A stretch of DNA of 64,000 nt from Mycolicibacterium llatzerense (GCF_000878195.1 NZ_JXST01000017.1:60283-124282), one strand, 5' to 3'; positions 8,825 to 20,970 are shown, counted from the first letter of the stretch. Numbers and translations are program-made. Notes: generated by a model not told the origin, from the letters alone.

Positions 8825-9472
8825 TCAGAGCGGGCGGGTGACGATCATCCGCACCGGCGTGGGATCGAATCCGTTGCACGGGTTGTTGATCTGCGGGCAG
8901 TTGGACACCAGAACCAGGACGTCGGTGTCGGCACGCAGCGCCACCCGGAGCCCCGGTGCCGACAACCCGTCGACGATGCCGAGGGTGCCATCGGCCTCCA
9001 CCGGCACGTTCATGAAGAAGTTGAGATTCGGTGCCAGATCACGCTTTCCGAGGCCGTACCGGGCGCCTTCGATGAGGAAGTTCTCGACGCAGGCGTGCTG
9101 ATGCCGGGTGTGGTGGCCGTAGCGCAGCGTGTTGGATTCCTGCGAGCAGGCGCCGCCGACGGTGTCGTGATTGCCCACCTCGTCGGCCACGACCGTCATC
9201 AGTGCCGCACCATCGCTGTCCCGCAACACCGTTCCGGTGCTGACGAACAGCGACCGCTGCGCCGTGATGGTGGTCTGTGCGCTGTAGCGCCGGGACGTGT
9301 CATGGGCGCCGTAGATCAGCGTGTCGACGGCCTGATTGCCGTGCAGGTCGACGATGGTCAGCACGTCGCCTTCCGCGATGATCGCCGACCAGGGGCCGCG
9401 GGCCTCGACGATCTCGTCGAGGATGGTCGTGCCGGCCACCAGTGCGGGGACCGAGTCGATGACAGTGCTCAT
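8825..9472 (-). CDS. DUF1989 urea carboxylase-associated protein (carboxyguanidine deiminase-type subunit)
   Basis: This 215-residue protein belongs to the DUF1989/urea carboxylase-associated family. In guanidine-degrading bacteria, two such proteins form carboxyguanidine deiminase (CgdAB), which converts carboxyguanidine to allophanate. Recognisable are GNQAVDTLIY near the N-terminus, GNHDTVGGACSQESN in the middle and NCPQINNPCNGFDPTP at the end. Its start overlaps the stop of a paralogous gene by one base, so the two are probably a heteromeric pair made in equal amounts. The family is sure. The guanidine role rests on the gene set, since urea carboxylase clusters carry the same pair. Confidence 0.82.
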   Translation of the reverse strand: MSTVIDSVPALVAGTTILDEIVEARGPWSAIIAEGDVLTIVDLHGNQAVDTLIYGAHDTSRRYSAQTTITAQRSLFVSTGTVLRDSDGAALMTVVADEVGNHDTVGGACSQESNTLRYGHHTRHQHACVENFLIEGARYGLGKRDLAPNLNFFMNVPVEADGTLGIVDGLSAPGLRVALRADTDVLVLVSNCPQINNPCNGFDPTPVRMIVTRPL

Positions 9473-10341
9473 TAGCTGGCTCCTCCGGTGAGATGCAGTG
9501 CGGTCCAGACGTCTTCGGTGTTGCGGTGGGCGCGTTCGTATTCGGGCCCGATGGTGTCGGCGCGAGCGGCCAACGCGGCGAGGTCGTCGGGCGCCGACCA
9601 GGCCAGCACCTCCAGATCGGAGGTGCTGAAACTCGGCTCCGGGTCGAGCGGGTGCGCGGTGTTGGCGATCGCCACGATCACCGGCAGGTGCACGATCAGT
9701 TCGACTGCCGTGCCGGGACCGGCCGAGCCCGTCGACACCAGTTGGCCCGCATCGTCGGCACGGGCGCCGTGGAAGAACGACACCCCGGGGCCGACGTCAC
9801 GCGGACCCAGGCCGTGCTTGAGCGCGGCGAGCACCAGCAGCTCCCGGCCGGCCGGGCTGTCCGAGTGCGCGGTGCCGGCCCCGTAGCGGGCTTCGTTCTG
9901 CGACCGGGTTGTGGTGCCGCACAGCGCATCGTGGTGACCGGAGGTGTCAGCGACGATGGTCGCCAATACCCGTCCCTGATCATCGAGCAGTGGATGTCCG
10001 GTGGCGAGGTACGCCTGCCACGGCACCTTGACGGTGTCGGCGGTGTTGAGCCGCTCCCAGGGGGCGTCGGCGCGCCAGAGCAGCAGGTGTGCACACGCAC
10101 GGCCCTCGATATCGGTGAGCCGCAACCGGGTTCCGCGGTCCAGCACCTTGCTGGTGTAGCGGCCGCCGGGCACCGTCTCGGCCCAGGTCAGGCGGTCGGC
10201 TTCGACGCCGGCGGGCGGTGTCGGCCACAGCGATGCGGGTACGACAGGCATGGCCGCCGTGTGTGCACCGGCCTGCGCACGGGCGTGCGCGCGAGCGGCT
10301 GCGGTGGTGGATGTGGTGGTCGATGTGGTGGAAAGACTCAC
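9472..10341 (-). CDS. DUF1989 urea carboxylase-associated protein, second subunit
   Basis: This is a paralogue of the previous entry, 289 residues, sharing the pattern of a VADTSGHHDALCG block followed by RSQNEARYG and a late ANTAHPLDP segment. The start chosen is GTG, preceded by an AAAGGA ribosome-binding site seven bases upstream. The first 40 residues are a low-complexity Ser/Thr then Ala/His run, unusual in this family, and the conserved part begins near MPVVPASLWP, so a later start is possible. It follows the permease gene by 34 bases and overlaps the next DUF1989 gene. It probably pairs with that protein as a carboxyguanidine deiminase-like enzyme. Confidence 0.8.
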   Translation of the reverse strand: MSLSTTSTTTSTTAAARAHARAQAGAHTAAMPVVPASLWPTPPAGVEADRLTWAETVPGGRYTSKVLDRGTRLRLTDIEGRACAHLLLWRADAPWERLNTADTVKVPWQAYLATGHPLLDDQGRVLATIVADTSGHHDALCGTTTRSQNEARYGAGTAHSDSPAGRELLVLAALKHGLGPRDVGPGVSFFHGARADDAGQLVSTGSAGPGTAVELIVHLPVIVAIANTAHPLDPEPSFSTSDLEVLAWSAPDDLAALAARADTIGPEYERAHRNTEDVWTALHLTGGAS

Positions 10342-10375
10342 GAGAATCCTTTCGGCAGTGGCTGATTGGCGGACA

Positions 10376-11884
10376 TCAGAGCGTTCCGACGGGGTTCGGA
10401 TGGGTCCGGCGGTACGGGAAGCACAGGGCACCGAGCGCAACGATCGCGACGATGGTGAACGGCCCGGCCCAAACGAGCAGCGGCATCGTGCCCATCGGGT
10501 CGTAGATTTCCGGCCGTGGCCAGGCCAGGTTGATCACCATCGCCACGCCATAGGCGACCGCGAAGAGGTTGACCGGTAGACCCCAGCGTCCCATCGAGAA
10601 CAGCGGCCGACCGCCGGCGTCGGTGGCCGATGCGTCCCAACGCATTCCCCGCAGCCGGTGGGCCAGCAGCGGTGCGGTCACCAGCAGGTAGGCGATGTAG
10701 ATCGCGATGATGCAGACGCTGGCGAGCGTGGCGAAGATCGCGGAGTTGCCGACGTTCACCAGGAGCACACCGACACACGCGACACCGACCACGATCGCCG
10801 GCGGAATGGGTGTCCCGGTTGCCGGGTTGACGCGGGACAGGAGCGACGAGAACGGCAGCCGCTGATCGCGCGCCATCGAGAACATCAGGCGGGTGGCCGC
10901 GGTCTGAATTGCCAAGGTGCAGATGAAGATCGCGATGGCCACGTCGACGAGGAGCAGCGTCCCCCACGGCGACGACAGCACCGCGCCCAGCACGTAGGGC
11001 AGGCCCTCGGTCGCGAGGCGACCGTCGGTCAGGCTCGGCGCCGCCATCAGTGCGCCGATGATCATCAGGCCGCCGCCGAGCGCCGAAACCGTCAGTGTCG
11101 ACCGGATGGTGCGCGGCGCCACACGGCGCGCATCCCGCGTCTCCTCCGCCAGCTCGCCGGCCGAACCGAAGCCGACCATCACGTAGGCGGCCATCAGCCC
11201 GGAGGCGATCCAGGCCCAGCCATAGCCCGGACCCGTTGCGCCGGTGTCGAACACGACCTGCGGACCGCGCTGGGCATGGGTGAAGAACACTCCGACGACC
11301 GCGATGACACCGACGATCTCGCAGCAGACCCCGATCGTCGCGACCCGCGACATCCAGCGCACCCCGATGCAGTTGATCGTGGTGGTGACCAGCAGCAGCG
11401 CCGTACCCAGCAGCACCGCATTGGCCGCGCCGTCCGGCGAGGTGAGGGCGGTGTCGGTGCCGATGATCTGGAATCCCGACCACACCGCCGGCAGCACCAC
11501 CTGCAGCGCGATGGCCGCGGCGGATGCCGTGATGATCTGGGCCAGAATCATGAACCAGCCACCGAACCAACCGACGACTTCGCCGCCGAGGCGGCGGGCC
11601 CACTGATAGATGGCCCCCGAGATCGGGTAGCGGGCGGCCAGTTCGGCGAAGCACAGGGCCACGGCGAACTGCCCGATGAACACCGCCGGCCAGGTCCAGA
11701 AGAACGCCGGACCGCCGAAACTGAAGCCGAGACCGAATAATTGGAAGATCGTGGTCAGGATCGACACGAACGAGAAACCGGCCGCGAACGAGGCGAACTT
11801 GCCCAGCGAGCGATGCAGCTGTTGGTCGTAGCCGAACTCGGCGAGATCGTCATGATCTGCCGGCGACGTGTTGGTCAATGTCAT
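10376..11884 (-). CDS. APC-family amino acid/amine permease
   Basis: This is a 502-residue integral membrane transporter of the amino acid-polyamine-organocation superfamily with about 12 hydrophobic segments. The family signature begins near residue 30 (FSFVSILTTIFQLFGLGFSF), and helix 3 carries FAELAARYPISGAIYQWARR. It is the first gene of the cluster running toward the DUF1989 pair, the carboxyltransferase and allophanate hydrolase. It is therefore the likely uptake system for the nitrogen compound degraded there (guanidine, urea derivative or another amine; inferred). The divergent TetR gene and a palindrome in the shared upstream region suggest local control. Confidence 0.87.
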   Translation of the reverse strand: MTLTNTSPADHDDLAEFGYDQQLHRSLGKFASFAAGFSFVSILTTIFQLFGLGFSFGGPAFFWTWPAVFIGQFAVALCFAELAARYPISGAIYQWARRLGGEVVGWFGGWFMILAQIITASAAAIALQVVLPAVWSGFQIIGTDTALTSPDGAANAVLLGTALLLVTTTINCIGVRWMSRVATIGVCCEIVGVIAVVGVFFTHAQRGPQVVFDTGATGPGYGWAWIASGLMAAYVMVGFGSAGELAEETRDARRVAPRTIRSTLTVSALGGGLMIIGALMAAPSLTDGRLATEGLPYVLGAVLSSPWGTLLLVDVAIAIFICTLAIQTAATRLMFSMARDQRLPFSSLLSRVNPATGTPIPPAIVVGVACVGVLLVNVGNSAIFATLASVCIIAIYIAYLLVTAPLLAHRLRGMRWDASATDAGGRPLFSMGRWGLPVNLFAVAYGVAMVINLAWPRPEIYDPMGTMPLLVWAGPFTIVAIVALGALCFPYRRTHPNPVGTL

Positions 11885-11912
11885 CCGATCTCGATTCCAC
11901 AGAGGTCAATAC

Positions 11913-11926
11913 CTGTCAACTGACAG
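11913..11926. promoter_or_regulatory. Inverted repeat between divergent permease and TetR genes (candidate operator)
   Basis: CTGTCA-AC-TGACAG is a perfect 6-2-6 palindrome, 28 bases ahead of the permease start. On the minus strand it contains TTGACA, which could serve as a -35 element for the permease operon. This is the expected position for an operator of the adjacent TetR regulator. No guanidine riboswitch-like sequence was recognised in this 152-base gap. Confidence 0.5.
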
Positions 11927-12036
11927 AATTAGGTGTGCCCATGACACGGATGGGTCACCGAAGTTTCCGATGTGGGTCGCGGTGTAACAGTTGGGTTTCA
12001 CGGGAGCCGACGATGCGCGGGTGGCACAGTAGTGGC

Positions 12037-12687
12037 ATGAGCCGCCCGGGCCGCCCCCGCCACCGCGACGCCTTACGCCCCGGCAGCACCGCCGTCGAGC
12101 AGATCCTCGATGCCGCCGGAGAACTGTTCGTGACCAAGGGCTTTACCGTGACCTCGACGCGTTCGATCGCCGAGGCCGTCGGCATCCGTCAGGCCTCGCT
12201 GTACCACCACTTCCCCAACAAGGAAGCAATTCTCGAGGCGCTGCTCGATGCGACGGTGGTGCCGTCGCTGGAGTTCGCACGGCGGGTGACCCGGTCCGTG
12301 GACGACCCGCGGGTCGCGCTGTGGGCGGTGACGGCCGGCGACGCGGCCAGCCTGTTGTCCGTGCCGTGGAACTTGGGCCGGCTCTATCTACTGCCGGAGG
12401 TCGACGGTATCGAGGGCTTCCATGACCGGCGCCGCGAGCTGCACGCCGTGTACCGCGAGCTGGCAGTCGACGTCGTCGGTGGCCGCGACGAGTTCCGCTG
12501 CGGCCTCCCGGTGCGCCTGACCGAGACGGTCATCGCGCAGCGCGTCGACGACCCGGGCATCGCCGGTGAGGAAGTGGCCGAGGCCATCGCCGATGCGGCG
12601 CTGCGGGTGCTCGGGGTCGATGTCGACGACGCGTTGCGGGCGGCGGGGCGGGCACTGGTCGAGCAGCACCTGCCCGTCCCTGGTTAG
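12037..12687 (+). CDS. TetR-family transcriptional regulator
   Basis: This is a 216-residue DNA-binding regulator. The helix-turn-helix occupies residues about 20-66: [11 protein letters not shown], then [23 protein letters not shown]. The C-terminal ligand domain has no recognised specificity. The start MSRPGRPR was chosen over an upstream ATG (12013) because homologous proteins begin close to the HTH. It is divergent from the permease/DUF1989/carboxyltransferase/allophanate hydrolase operon and probably its local repressor, acting at the palindrome in the shared gap (inference). The stop overlaps the end of hisI on the other strand by four bases, leaving no room for a terminator. Confidence 0.86.
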   Translation: MSRPGRPRHRDALRPGSTAVEQILDAAGELFVTKGFTVTSTRSIAEAVGIRQASLYHHFPNKEAILEALLDATVVPSLEFARRVTRSVDDPRVALWAVTAGDAASLLSVPWNLGRLYLLPEVDGIEGFHDRRRELHAVYRELAVDVVGGRDEFRCGLPVRLTETVIAQRVDDPGIAGEEVAEAIADAALRVLGVDVDDALRAAGRALVEQHLPVPG

Positions 12688-13031
12688 GACTCGGGGGCGA
12701 GCAGCTGGTCGGCGTCGAAGCAGCTGTGGTCGCCGGTGTGGCAGGCGCCGCCCACCTGGTCGACTTCCAGGAGCACGGCGTCGCCGTCGCAGTCCAGGCG
12801 TACCGAGTGCACGTACTGGGTGTGTCCCGACGTCAGGCCCTTGACCCACTGTTCGCCGCGTGAACGGGAAAAGTACGTCGCCTCACGGGTTTCCAAGGTG
12901 CGGGCCAGCGCGGCGTCGTCCATCCAGGCGACCATCAGGACGTCGCCGGTGCCGCGCTGCTGCACCACGGCGGTGAACAGACCGGCGTCGTTGCGCTTGA
13001 TGCGTGCGGCGATTCCAGGATCGAGGCTCAT
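12684..13031 (-). CDS. hisI: Phosphoribosyl-AMP cyclohydrolase
   Basis: This enzyme opens the adenine ring of phosphoribosyl-AMP, the third step of histidine synthesis. The 115-residue length fits the monofunctional HisI of actinobacteria, where HisE (the pyrophosphohydrolase) is a separate gene. Conserved blocks are [20 protein letters not shown] and the zinc/magnesium ligands in DCDGDAVLL with GGACHTG and HSCF. It is the last gene of the his operon, and its start overlaps the stop of hisF. HisE and HisG are not in the window, as in other mycobacteria where they lie elsewhere. Confidence 0.95.
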   Translation of the reverse strand: MSLDPGIAARIKRNDAGLFTAVVQQRGTGDVLMVAWMDDAALARTLETREATYFSRSRGEQWVKGLTSGHTQYVHSVRLDCDGDAVLLEVDQVGGACHTGDHSCFDADQLLAPES

Positions 13032-13801
13032 CGCACCGTGATCCCCTCGGCCGCCATCGCCGCCTTCACCTGCCCGATGGTCAGCTCACGGAAGTGGAAC
13101 ACACTGGCCGCCAGCACCGCATCGGCGCCGGCCTGCACCGCAGGCGCGAAGTGGTCGACGGCGCCGGCTCCCCCACTGGCGATCACCGGCACAGTCACGG
13201 CGGCCCGCACTGCCCGCAGCATCGCCAGGTCGAACCCGGCCTTGGTGCCGTCGGCGTCCATCGAGTTCAGCAGAATCTCGCCGACCCCGAGTTCGGCTCC
13301 GCGCGTTGCCCATTCGACGGCGTCGATGCCGGTACCGCGACGACCGCCGTGGGTCGTCACCTCCCAGCCCGACGGTGTCGGGTCGGAGTCTGCCGGCACG
13401 GTCCGCGCGTCGACCGACAGCACGATGCATTGCGAGCCGAACTGCCGCGACAACTCCGACAGCAGTTCCGGCCGGGCGATGGCCGCGGTGTTGACCGAGA
13501 CCTTGTCGGCGCCGGCCCGCAGCAGGGTATCGACATCCTCGACCGAGCGGACGCCCCCGCCGACAGTCAGCGGGATGAACACCTGCTCGGCGGTGCGGCG
13601 CACCACCTCGAGCATGGTCGAGCGGCCCGACGACGACGCGGTGACGTCCAGGAACGTCAGCTCGTCGGCGCCCTCTGCGTCGTACGCGGCGGCCAATTCG
13701 ACGGGATCACCGGCGTCCCTGAGGTTCTCGAAGTTGACGCCCTTGACCACGCGGCCGCCGTCGACGTCCAGGCATGGGATGACACGGGTTGCGAGACTCA
13801 C
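13028..13801 (-). CDS. hisF: Imidazole glycerol phosphate synthase, cyclase subunit
   Basis: HisF is the cyclase barrel that combines ammonia from HisH with PRFAR to give imidazole glycerol phosphate and AICAR. The 257-residue TIM barrel begins [18 protein letters not shown] with the catalytic aspartate in CLDVD. The second catalytic aspartate is in [11 protein letters not shown]. Phosphate-binding glycines occur in LTVGGGVRS and VIASGGAGA. The partner HisH is encoded three genes upstream in the same operon. Overlap with both neighbours (impA-like stop, hisI start) suggests coupled translation. Confidence 0.96.
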   Translation of the reverse strand: MSLATRVIPCLDVDGGRVVKGVNFENLRDAGDPVELAAAYDAEGADELTFLDVTASSSGRSTMLEVVRRTAEQVFIPLTVGGGVRSVEDVDTLLRAGADKVSVNTAAIARPELLSELSRQFGSQCIVLSVDARTVPADSDPTPSGWEVTTHGGRRGTGIDAVEWATRGAELGVGEILLNSMDADGTKAGFDLAMLRAVRAAVTVPVIASGGAGAVDHFAPAVQAGADAVLAASVFHFRELTIGQVKAAMAAEGITVR

Positions 13802-14613
13802 AGGTAATCCTCCGGCACACCAACGGATTTCACGATCTCCAGCATCCTCTCGTGCACGCCGGGAGCTGCGGCCAGTGCCGACTTCGACTCCACCGTCCAG
13901 GGCTCACCGGCGAGGTCGGTGACGATGCCACCCGCGGCCCGCACCAACGCCACGCCCGCGGCGTGGTCCCAGATGTGGTGACCGAAACTGATTGCGCCGC
14001 CGAGGATGCCGGCGCCGACGTAGGCCAGGTCAAGGCCGGTGGCGCCATGCATCCGCACCCGTGAGCATTCCCGCGTCAGGCTCGACAGGACCGCGTTGCG
14101 CCACCGCCCCGGGAACCGGCCCTTCGAATCGATGTTGAAGGTCTGGATACCGATGATCGAGTCGGCCAGCGTGCTCGGCGCCAACGGCGGCAACACCAAC
14201 TCCCCGTCGCGGACCGGGCCATCGGCGGTCGCGACGTACCGCTGGCCCATGAAGGGCAGCCAGGTCAGGCCGGCGACGGGAGTGCCCCGCCACAGCAGGC
14301 CGAGCAGGATCGCCGCCATGGGCGAACCGGCCGCGTAGTTGAACGTGCCGTCGATCGGGTCGAGCACCCACACCAGTTCGGAATCGATGGGCTCGCCACC
14401 GAATTCCTCACCGTGCACACCGATCCCGGTCGCCGACGTCAGTGCCGCGACAACCTGGCGCTCGATGGCAAGGTCGATCTCGGTGGCGAAGTCGTTGCCC
14501 TTCTTGCGCACCGCCGCGTCCGCCTGATGGCCCGCGATGAACGCAGCGACAGCATCATCGAGCACGCCGGTCGCGGTCGCGACCAGCTCTGCCAACTTCG
14601 CCGGTTCGATCAC
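13798..14613 (-). CDS. impA: Inositol monophosphatase-family phosphatase in the his operon
   Basis: This 271-residue magnesium-dependent phosphatase has the family motifs: ATEIDLAIE with a metal-binding aspartate, [19 protein letters not shown] (the DPIDGT metal/catalytic motif) and [17 protein letters not shown] near the end. It starts with GTG, overlapping hisA. Its place between hisA and hisF matches impA (Rv1604) in M. tuberculosis and also the hisN position in some corynebacteria. It could therefore be a histidinol-phosphatase rather than an inositol phosphatase. Sequence alone does not settle the substrate, and operon membership favours histidinol phosphate or a general role. Confidence 0.88.
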   Translation of the reverse strand: MIEPAKLAELVATATGVLDDAVAAFIAGHQADAAVRKKGNDFATEIDLAIERQVVAALTSATGIGVHGEEFGGEPIDSELVWVLDPIDGTFNYAAGSPMAAILLGLLWRGTPVAGLTWLPFMGQRYVATADGPVRDGELVLPPLAPSTLADSIIGIQTFNIDSKGRFPGRWRNAVLSSLTRECSRVRMHGATGLDLAYVGAGILGGAISFGHHIWDHAAGVALVRAAGGIVTDLAGEPWTVESKSALAAAPGVHERMLEIVKSVGVPEDYL

Positions 14614-15341
14614 TTCACCGCGGCCAGCGCCTCGGGCAGCGTGAACCGCTCGGCGTACAAGGCTTTTCCGACGATGGCACCCTCGACGCCCTGCCCGGTC
14701 AGCGTGGCGATGGCCCGCAGGTCGTCCAGGCTCGACACCCCGCCCGACGCGATGATCGGTGCCTCGGTGCGGCCGGCCACAGTGCTCAGCAGGTCCAGGT
14801 TCGGGCCGGTCAGCGTGCCGTCCTTGGTGACGTCGGTGACGACGTAGCGCGAACAGCCTTCGCTATCAAGGCGTTCCAGCACCTCCCACAGGTCGCCGCC
14901 GTCGGTCTCCCAGCCACGGCCGCGCAGGCGCCAGCTGCCGTTCTCGAACTGCACGTCCAGACCGACCGCCACGCGGTCGCCGTACTCGCCGATGGCGCGC
15001 TTGCACCACTCCGGGCTCTCCAGCGCGGCGGTGCCGATGTTCACGCGGGCGCAGCCGGTGTCCATGGCCGCCTTGAGCGAGGCATCGTCGCGGATGCCGC
15101 CGGAAAGCTCCACGGCCACATCGAGTTTGCCGACCACCTCAGCCAGCAGCTCCCGGTTGCTGCCCCGGCCGAACGCGGCATCCAGGTCCACCAGGTGCAC
15201 CCACTCGGCGCCGTCGCGCTGCCAGGTCTGCGCCGCCTCGAGCGCCGAACCGTAGTCGGTCTCGCTGCCGGCCTTGCCCTGCACCAGCCGCACCGCCTTG
15301 CCGTCGACCACGTCAACGGCCGGCAACAAAATCAAACTCAT
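14610..15341 (-). CDS. priA: Phosphoribosyl isomerase A (HisA/PriA)
   Basis: This is a 243-residue TIM barrel that isomerises ProFAR to PRFAR in histidine synthesis. Actinobacteria lacking trpF use this enzyme for the equivalent tryptophan step too. Features are [20 protein letters not shown] with the catalytic Asp11-type residue, LSGGIRDD with a phosphate loop, [13 protein letters not shown] with the second aspartate and IIASGGVSS. Bifunctionality is inferred from the family in actinobacteria, and no trpF is seen here. It overlaps hisH upstream and the phosphatase gene downstream. Confidence 0.95.
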   Translation of the reverse strand: MSLILLPAVDVVDGKAVRLVQGKAGSETDYGSALEAAQTWQRDGAEWVHLVDLDAAFGRGSNRELLAEVVGKLDVAVELSGGIRDDASLKAAMDTGCARVNIGTAALESPEWCKRAIGEYGDRVAVGLDVQFENGSWRLRGRGWETDGGDLWEVLERLDSEGCSRYVVTDVTKDGTLTGPNLDLLSTVAGRTEAPIIASGGVSSLDDLRAIATLTGQGVEGAIVGKALYAERFTLPEALAAVK

Positions 15342-15951
15342 AGCCCCTCAACCCAATTCGCCAACAGCGTCGCACCTGCGTCGCCGCTCTTCTCCGGATG
15401 AAACTGTGTCGCCGCCAACGCGCCGTCTTCGACGGCGGCGATGAACGGCACGTGATGCGTGGCCCAGGTGACCTTCGCGTCGGCGTGGCCGCCCCACTGC
15501 TGGGCGGCGTACGAATGCACGAAATAGAACCGGGTGTCGGCGTCGAGCCCCTTGAACAGGGTGCTGTCGGCGGCGGCGTCGACGGTGTTCCAGCCCATGT
15601 GCGGGATCACCGGCGCGTCGAGCCGGGTGACCTCGCCGGGCCACTGCCCGCAGCCCTCGGTCTGCACGCCGAACTCCACGCCCTTCGAGAACAGGATCTG
15701 CATGCCCACGCAGACGCCCAGCACGGGGTGCCCCGCGGCCAGACGGTCGGCGATGATCTGCTCCCCGCCGATCGACCGCAGGCCCGTCATGCAGGCCTCG
15801 TAGGCGCCGACCCCGGGCACCACCAGACCGTCCGCGGCGGCGGCAGCCGCAGCGTCAGCGGTCACCTCGACGTCAGCACCCACTCGCTCGAGCGCGCGCT
15901 GCGCGGACCGAAGATTGCCCGAACCGTAGTCCAGAACAACAAGTTTCTTTG

Positions 15952-15955
<4 letters not shown>
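15338..15955 (-). CDS. hisH: Imidazole glycerol phosphate synthase, glutamine amidotransferase subunit
   Basis: HisH hydrolyses glutamine and channels ammonia to HisF. It is a class I glutaminase of 205 residues. The nucleophile cysteine lies in [13 protein letters not shown], the oxyanion region in [11 protein letters not shown], and the His-Glu pair near the end in [13 protein letters not shown]. The start is GTG, overlapping hisB. Its partner hisF is separated from it by priA and the phosphatase gene, as in other mycobacteria. Confidence 0.96.
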
Positions 15956-19035
<3,080 letters not shown>

Positions 19036-19091
19036 CGAGTCAATTGTCCCTGATCAGTCCAGTTCATAAAAATCCGCCATGACGTGGCGGC

Positions 19092-19502
19092 CTAGCCGAC
19101 TGCAGAGTTCTCCAGCGCACTCTTGATGATCGGCGCCGCCTGCTCCATCGCGGCCCGCAGCGGACCCGCGGCTTCGTCGGGCAGGACATCGCGCGACCAG
19201 CGGAATCGGCAGCGTTGCGGACCGATGGCTACAACCTGCATCACCGCGTTGTCGTGCGCGGGGCGCGCGGTGTCGCCGATCAGCGAGTAGGCGATCCGGC
19301 AATCGGCTTCATGGCGGCTGACCAGGCGTTCTCGGGCGACGAAACCGTCGGCGAACGTCACGACCCGAACATCGCCCTCCGGTTCGGAGGACACCACGAA
19401 GCCGGGGGCCATGCGCACCGGGCCGGCCTCCCAGTCCCCGATCACCTGCCATACCTGAGCGCCGTCAGCTACAACATCGAACTCAACGTGAATGAATGCC
19501 AT
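19092..19502 (-). CDS. SRPBCC-fold (START/polyketide cyclase-like) conserved protein
   Basis: This is a 136-residue conserved mycobacterial protein with the SRPBCC/Bet v1 ligand-binding pattern: FIHVEFDVVADGAQVWQVIGDWEAG at the N-terminus, and a long C-terminal helix (LRAAMEQAAPIIKSALENSA). Such folds bind hydrophobic ligands, and none is known for this one. The length and place upstream of hisD match the M. tuberculosis gene between nadC and hisD (Rv1598c). It is divergent from an AraC regulator and could be read through into hisD. The start MAF was preferred over an upstream in-frame ATG because the fold begins there. Confidence 0.75.
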   Translation of the reverse strand: MAFIHVEFDVVADGAQVWQVIGDWEAGPVRMAPGFVVSSEPEGDVRVVTFADGFVARERLVSRHEADCRIAYSLIGDTARPAHDNAVMQVVAIGPQRCRFRWSRDVLPDEAAGPLRAAMEQAAPIIKSALENSAVG

Positions 19503-19556
19503 GGGATCAGTCTGGGCGGGCGTCCGAGTCGACGTCTTGAACATTCTTGCGGGCTG

Positions 19557-19570
19557 TCGGTGTTGACCGA
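19557..19570. promoter_or_regulatory. Inverted repeat between divergent SRPBCC and AraC genes
   Basis: TCGGT-GTTG-ACCGA is a perfect 5-4-5 inverted repeat in the 100-base gap between the two start codons, 33 bases ahead of the AraC gene. It could be a regulator-binding site. Short GC-rich repeats of this size also arise by chance, so support is weak. Confidence 0.3.
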
Positions 19571-19602
19571 CGGTGTCGGCCCCTACCGATAACCTCCCTG
19601 GC

Positions 19603-20424
19603 ATGTTGACCGCCCAGACACTGGTCGCGCGGCCCGAATTCAGCGTCACGACCTGGCGTTGCACCGGTGGGGATGAGGCGTGGTCCGAGCCCGAGTGCGC
19701 GGTCGACGGGCGCGTCGTGCTGGTGCGTTCGGGGAGCTTTCACCGCCGCGGCGCCGGCGGGCCCATCGAACACGATCCGACGCTCGGCTATCTCGGTCAG
19801 CCTGGGGAGCGCGAGCATTTCGCCCATCCGCACGGCGGCGACCAGTGCACGTCGGTCCAGCTCGGCAGCGAGAGCTGGTGGCAGCTGGCCGGCGAGCCGC
19901 AACGGACCGGGTCCGCGGCGGTCTATGTCGACGCCCGCCTGGAACTGGCACACCGGCGATTGCTGGGCAATGACCGAACCGACCCGGACTATCAGCTCGC
20001 CGAGCAACTAGTCCTGCTGGTGGGTGCGGCCCTGCGATCGGCGGCGACGCGGCCGATCCCCGCGTCCGATTCGCCGGCTCACACATCCGAGCGCCGATTG
20101 GTTGCGCGAGCCCGTGAAGCGATCCGGCACGGCGACGAGGCCGCCGCCGGACTGTTCCCCCTCGCGGCCGCCCTCGGGGTCTCTCCGTACCGGCTGAGCC
20201 GATCGTTCAGCAACGAACTCGGGGTATCGGTGACGCGGTATCGCAATCGGGTTCGGGTCGGACGGGCCCTCGACCACCTGTACCGCGATGACGCCACTCT
20301 CGCAGATGTCGCGGCCACTCTGGGATTTGCCGACCAGGCTCACTTCTGTCGCACGCTGCGTGAGCAGACGGGGCACACTCCGACAGCCGTCCGGCGCGAA
20401 CTGCGCCGCGTTGCCGTGGGTTAG
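19603..20424 (+). CDS. AraC-family transcriptional regulator
   Basis: This 273-residue regulator has a C-terminal pair of helix-turn-helix motifs: LAAALGVSPYRLSRSFSNELGVS with RYRNRVRVGRAL, then LADVAATLGFADQAHFCRTLREQTGHTP, the AraC/XylS signature. The N-terminal 170 residues resemble the cupin-type sensory part of small AraC proteins (PGEREHFAHPHGG contains histidines). The start MLTAQTL was chosen near the beginning of the conserved sensory domain, and an earlier in-frame ATG at 19573 is possible. Its target is unknown. The divergent SRPBCC/hisD transcript and the downstream nitroreductase gene are candidates. Confidence 0.85.
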   Translation: MLTAQTLVARPEFSVTTWRCTGGDEAWSEPECAVDGRVVLVRSGSFHRRGAGGPIEHDPTLGYLGQPGEREHFAHPHGGDQCTSVQLGSESWWQLAGEPQRTGSAAVYVDARLELAHRRLLGNDRTDPDYQLAEQLVLLVGAALRSAATRPIPASDSPAHTSERRLVARAREAIRHGDEAAAGLFPLAAALGVSPYRLSRSFSNELGVSVTRYRNRVRVGRALDHLYRDDATLADVAATLGFADQAHFCRTLREQTGHTPTAVRRELRRVAVG

Positions 20425-20506
20425 CTGTTCGGTGCGGCAGAACCGTCGCGCGTGCCCGCGCCGGACTATTGTCCGAGAGCAAGCCAAGTCGAATTCGGAG
20501 GCGTCA

Positions 20507-20923
20507 ATGTCAAGCCGTCAGGAACACCCCAACAACGCCGCCGGCGTGCCGATGATCTTCCCGGTCTGGTTCGAAAACCTCCAGATCAAGTACATCAATC
20601 CGGCGCTGCGCCCGTTGTCCAAGAAGCTGCCGGGGTTCTCGGTCATCAAGCACCGCGGCCGCAAGTCGGGCAAGGAGTTCGAGACCATCGTCACCTCGTA
20701 CCGCAAGGGCGATGTGCTGGCGATTGGGCTCGCCCACGGCAAGACGAACTGGGTCAAGAACGTGCTGGCCGCCGGCGAAGCCGACATCCACGTCTCGCGC
20801 AAGGATCTGCACCTGGTCAATCCGCGAATCCTGCCCGCAGGCACCGACGATCCGTCGCTGCCGCGCATCGCGCGGATCGTCGGGAAGCGCCAGGGCGTGT
20901 TCGTCGCCGACATCGCGCACTGA
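20507..20923 (+). CDS. Deazaflavin (F420)-dependent nitroreductase-family protein
   Basis: This 138-residue protein belongs to the Ddn/DUF385 family of split beta-barrel F420-dependent reductases abundant in mycobacteria. Typical are the HRGRKSGKEFETIVT strand pair that binds the deazaflavin and the VLAIGLAHGKTNWVKNVLAAGEADIHV block. A GGAG ribosome-binding site lies seven bases before the ATG. The upstream gap contains CGGAC-TATT-GTCCG, which may include a -10 element. It is followed directly by a strong terminator hairpin. The substrate is unknown. Confidence 0.85.
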   Translation: MSSRQEHPNNAAGVPMIFPVWFENLQIKYINPALRPLSKKLPGFSVIKHRGRKSGKEFETIVTSYRKGDVLAIGLAHGKTNWVKNVLAAGEADIHVSRKDLHLVNPRILPAGTDDPSLPRIARIVGKRQGVFVADIAH

Positions 20924-20925
20924 CG

Positions 20926-20962
20926 AACGAGGGCCACGCTGAAATTCAGCGTGGCCCTCGTT
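20926..20962. terminator. Bidirectional terminator-like hairpin
   Basis: A perfect 18-bp inverted repeat (arms begin AACGAGGGCC and end GGCCCTCGTT) with essentially no spacer lies between two converging genes. It starts two bases after the nitroreductase stop and ends eight bases before the stop of the gene on the other strand. Long T-tracts are absent, as is common in mycobacteria. Confidence 0.8.
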
Positions 20963-20970
20963 GTCAGCCG

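Noticed and set aside
10658..11740. 360-codon plus-strand open frame opposite the permease gene
   Set aside because: Extremely Arg/Asp/Gln-rich with no domain; it is the antisense image of the membrane helices of the permease.
11885..12036. Guanidine (ykkC-type) riboswitch ahead of the permease operon
   Set aside because: None of the conserved blocks could be found on either strand; only the short palindrome is visible.
19036..19091. Histidine attenuator or leader peptide ahead of hisD
   Set aside because: Gap is only 56 bases with no run of histidine codons.
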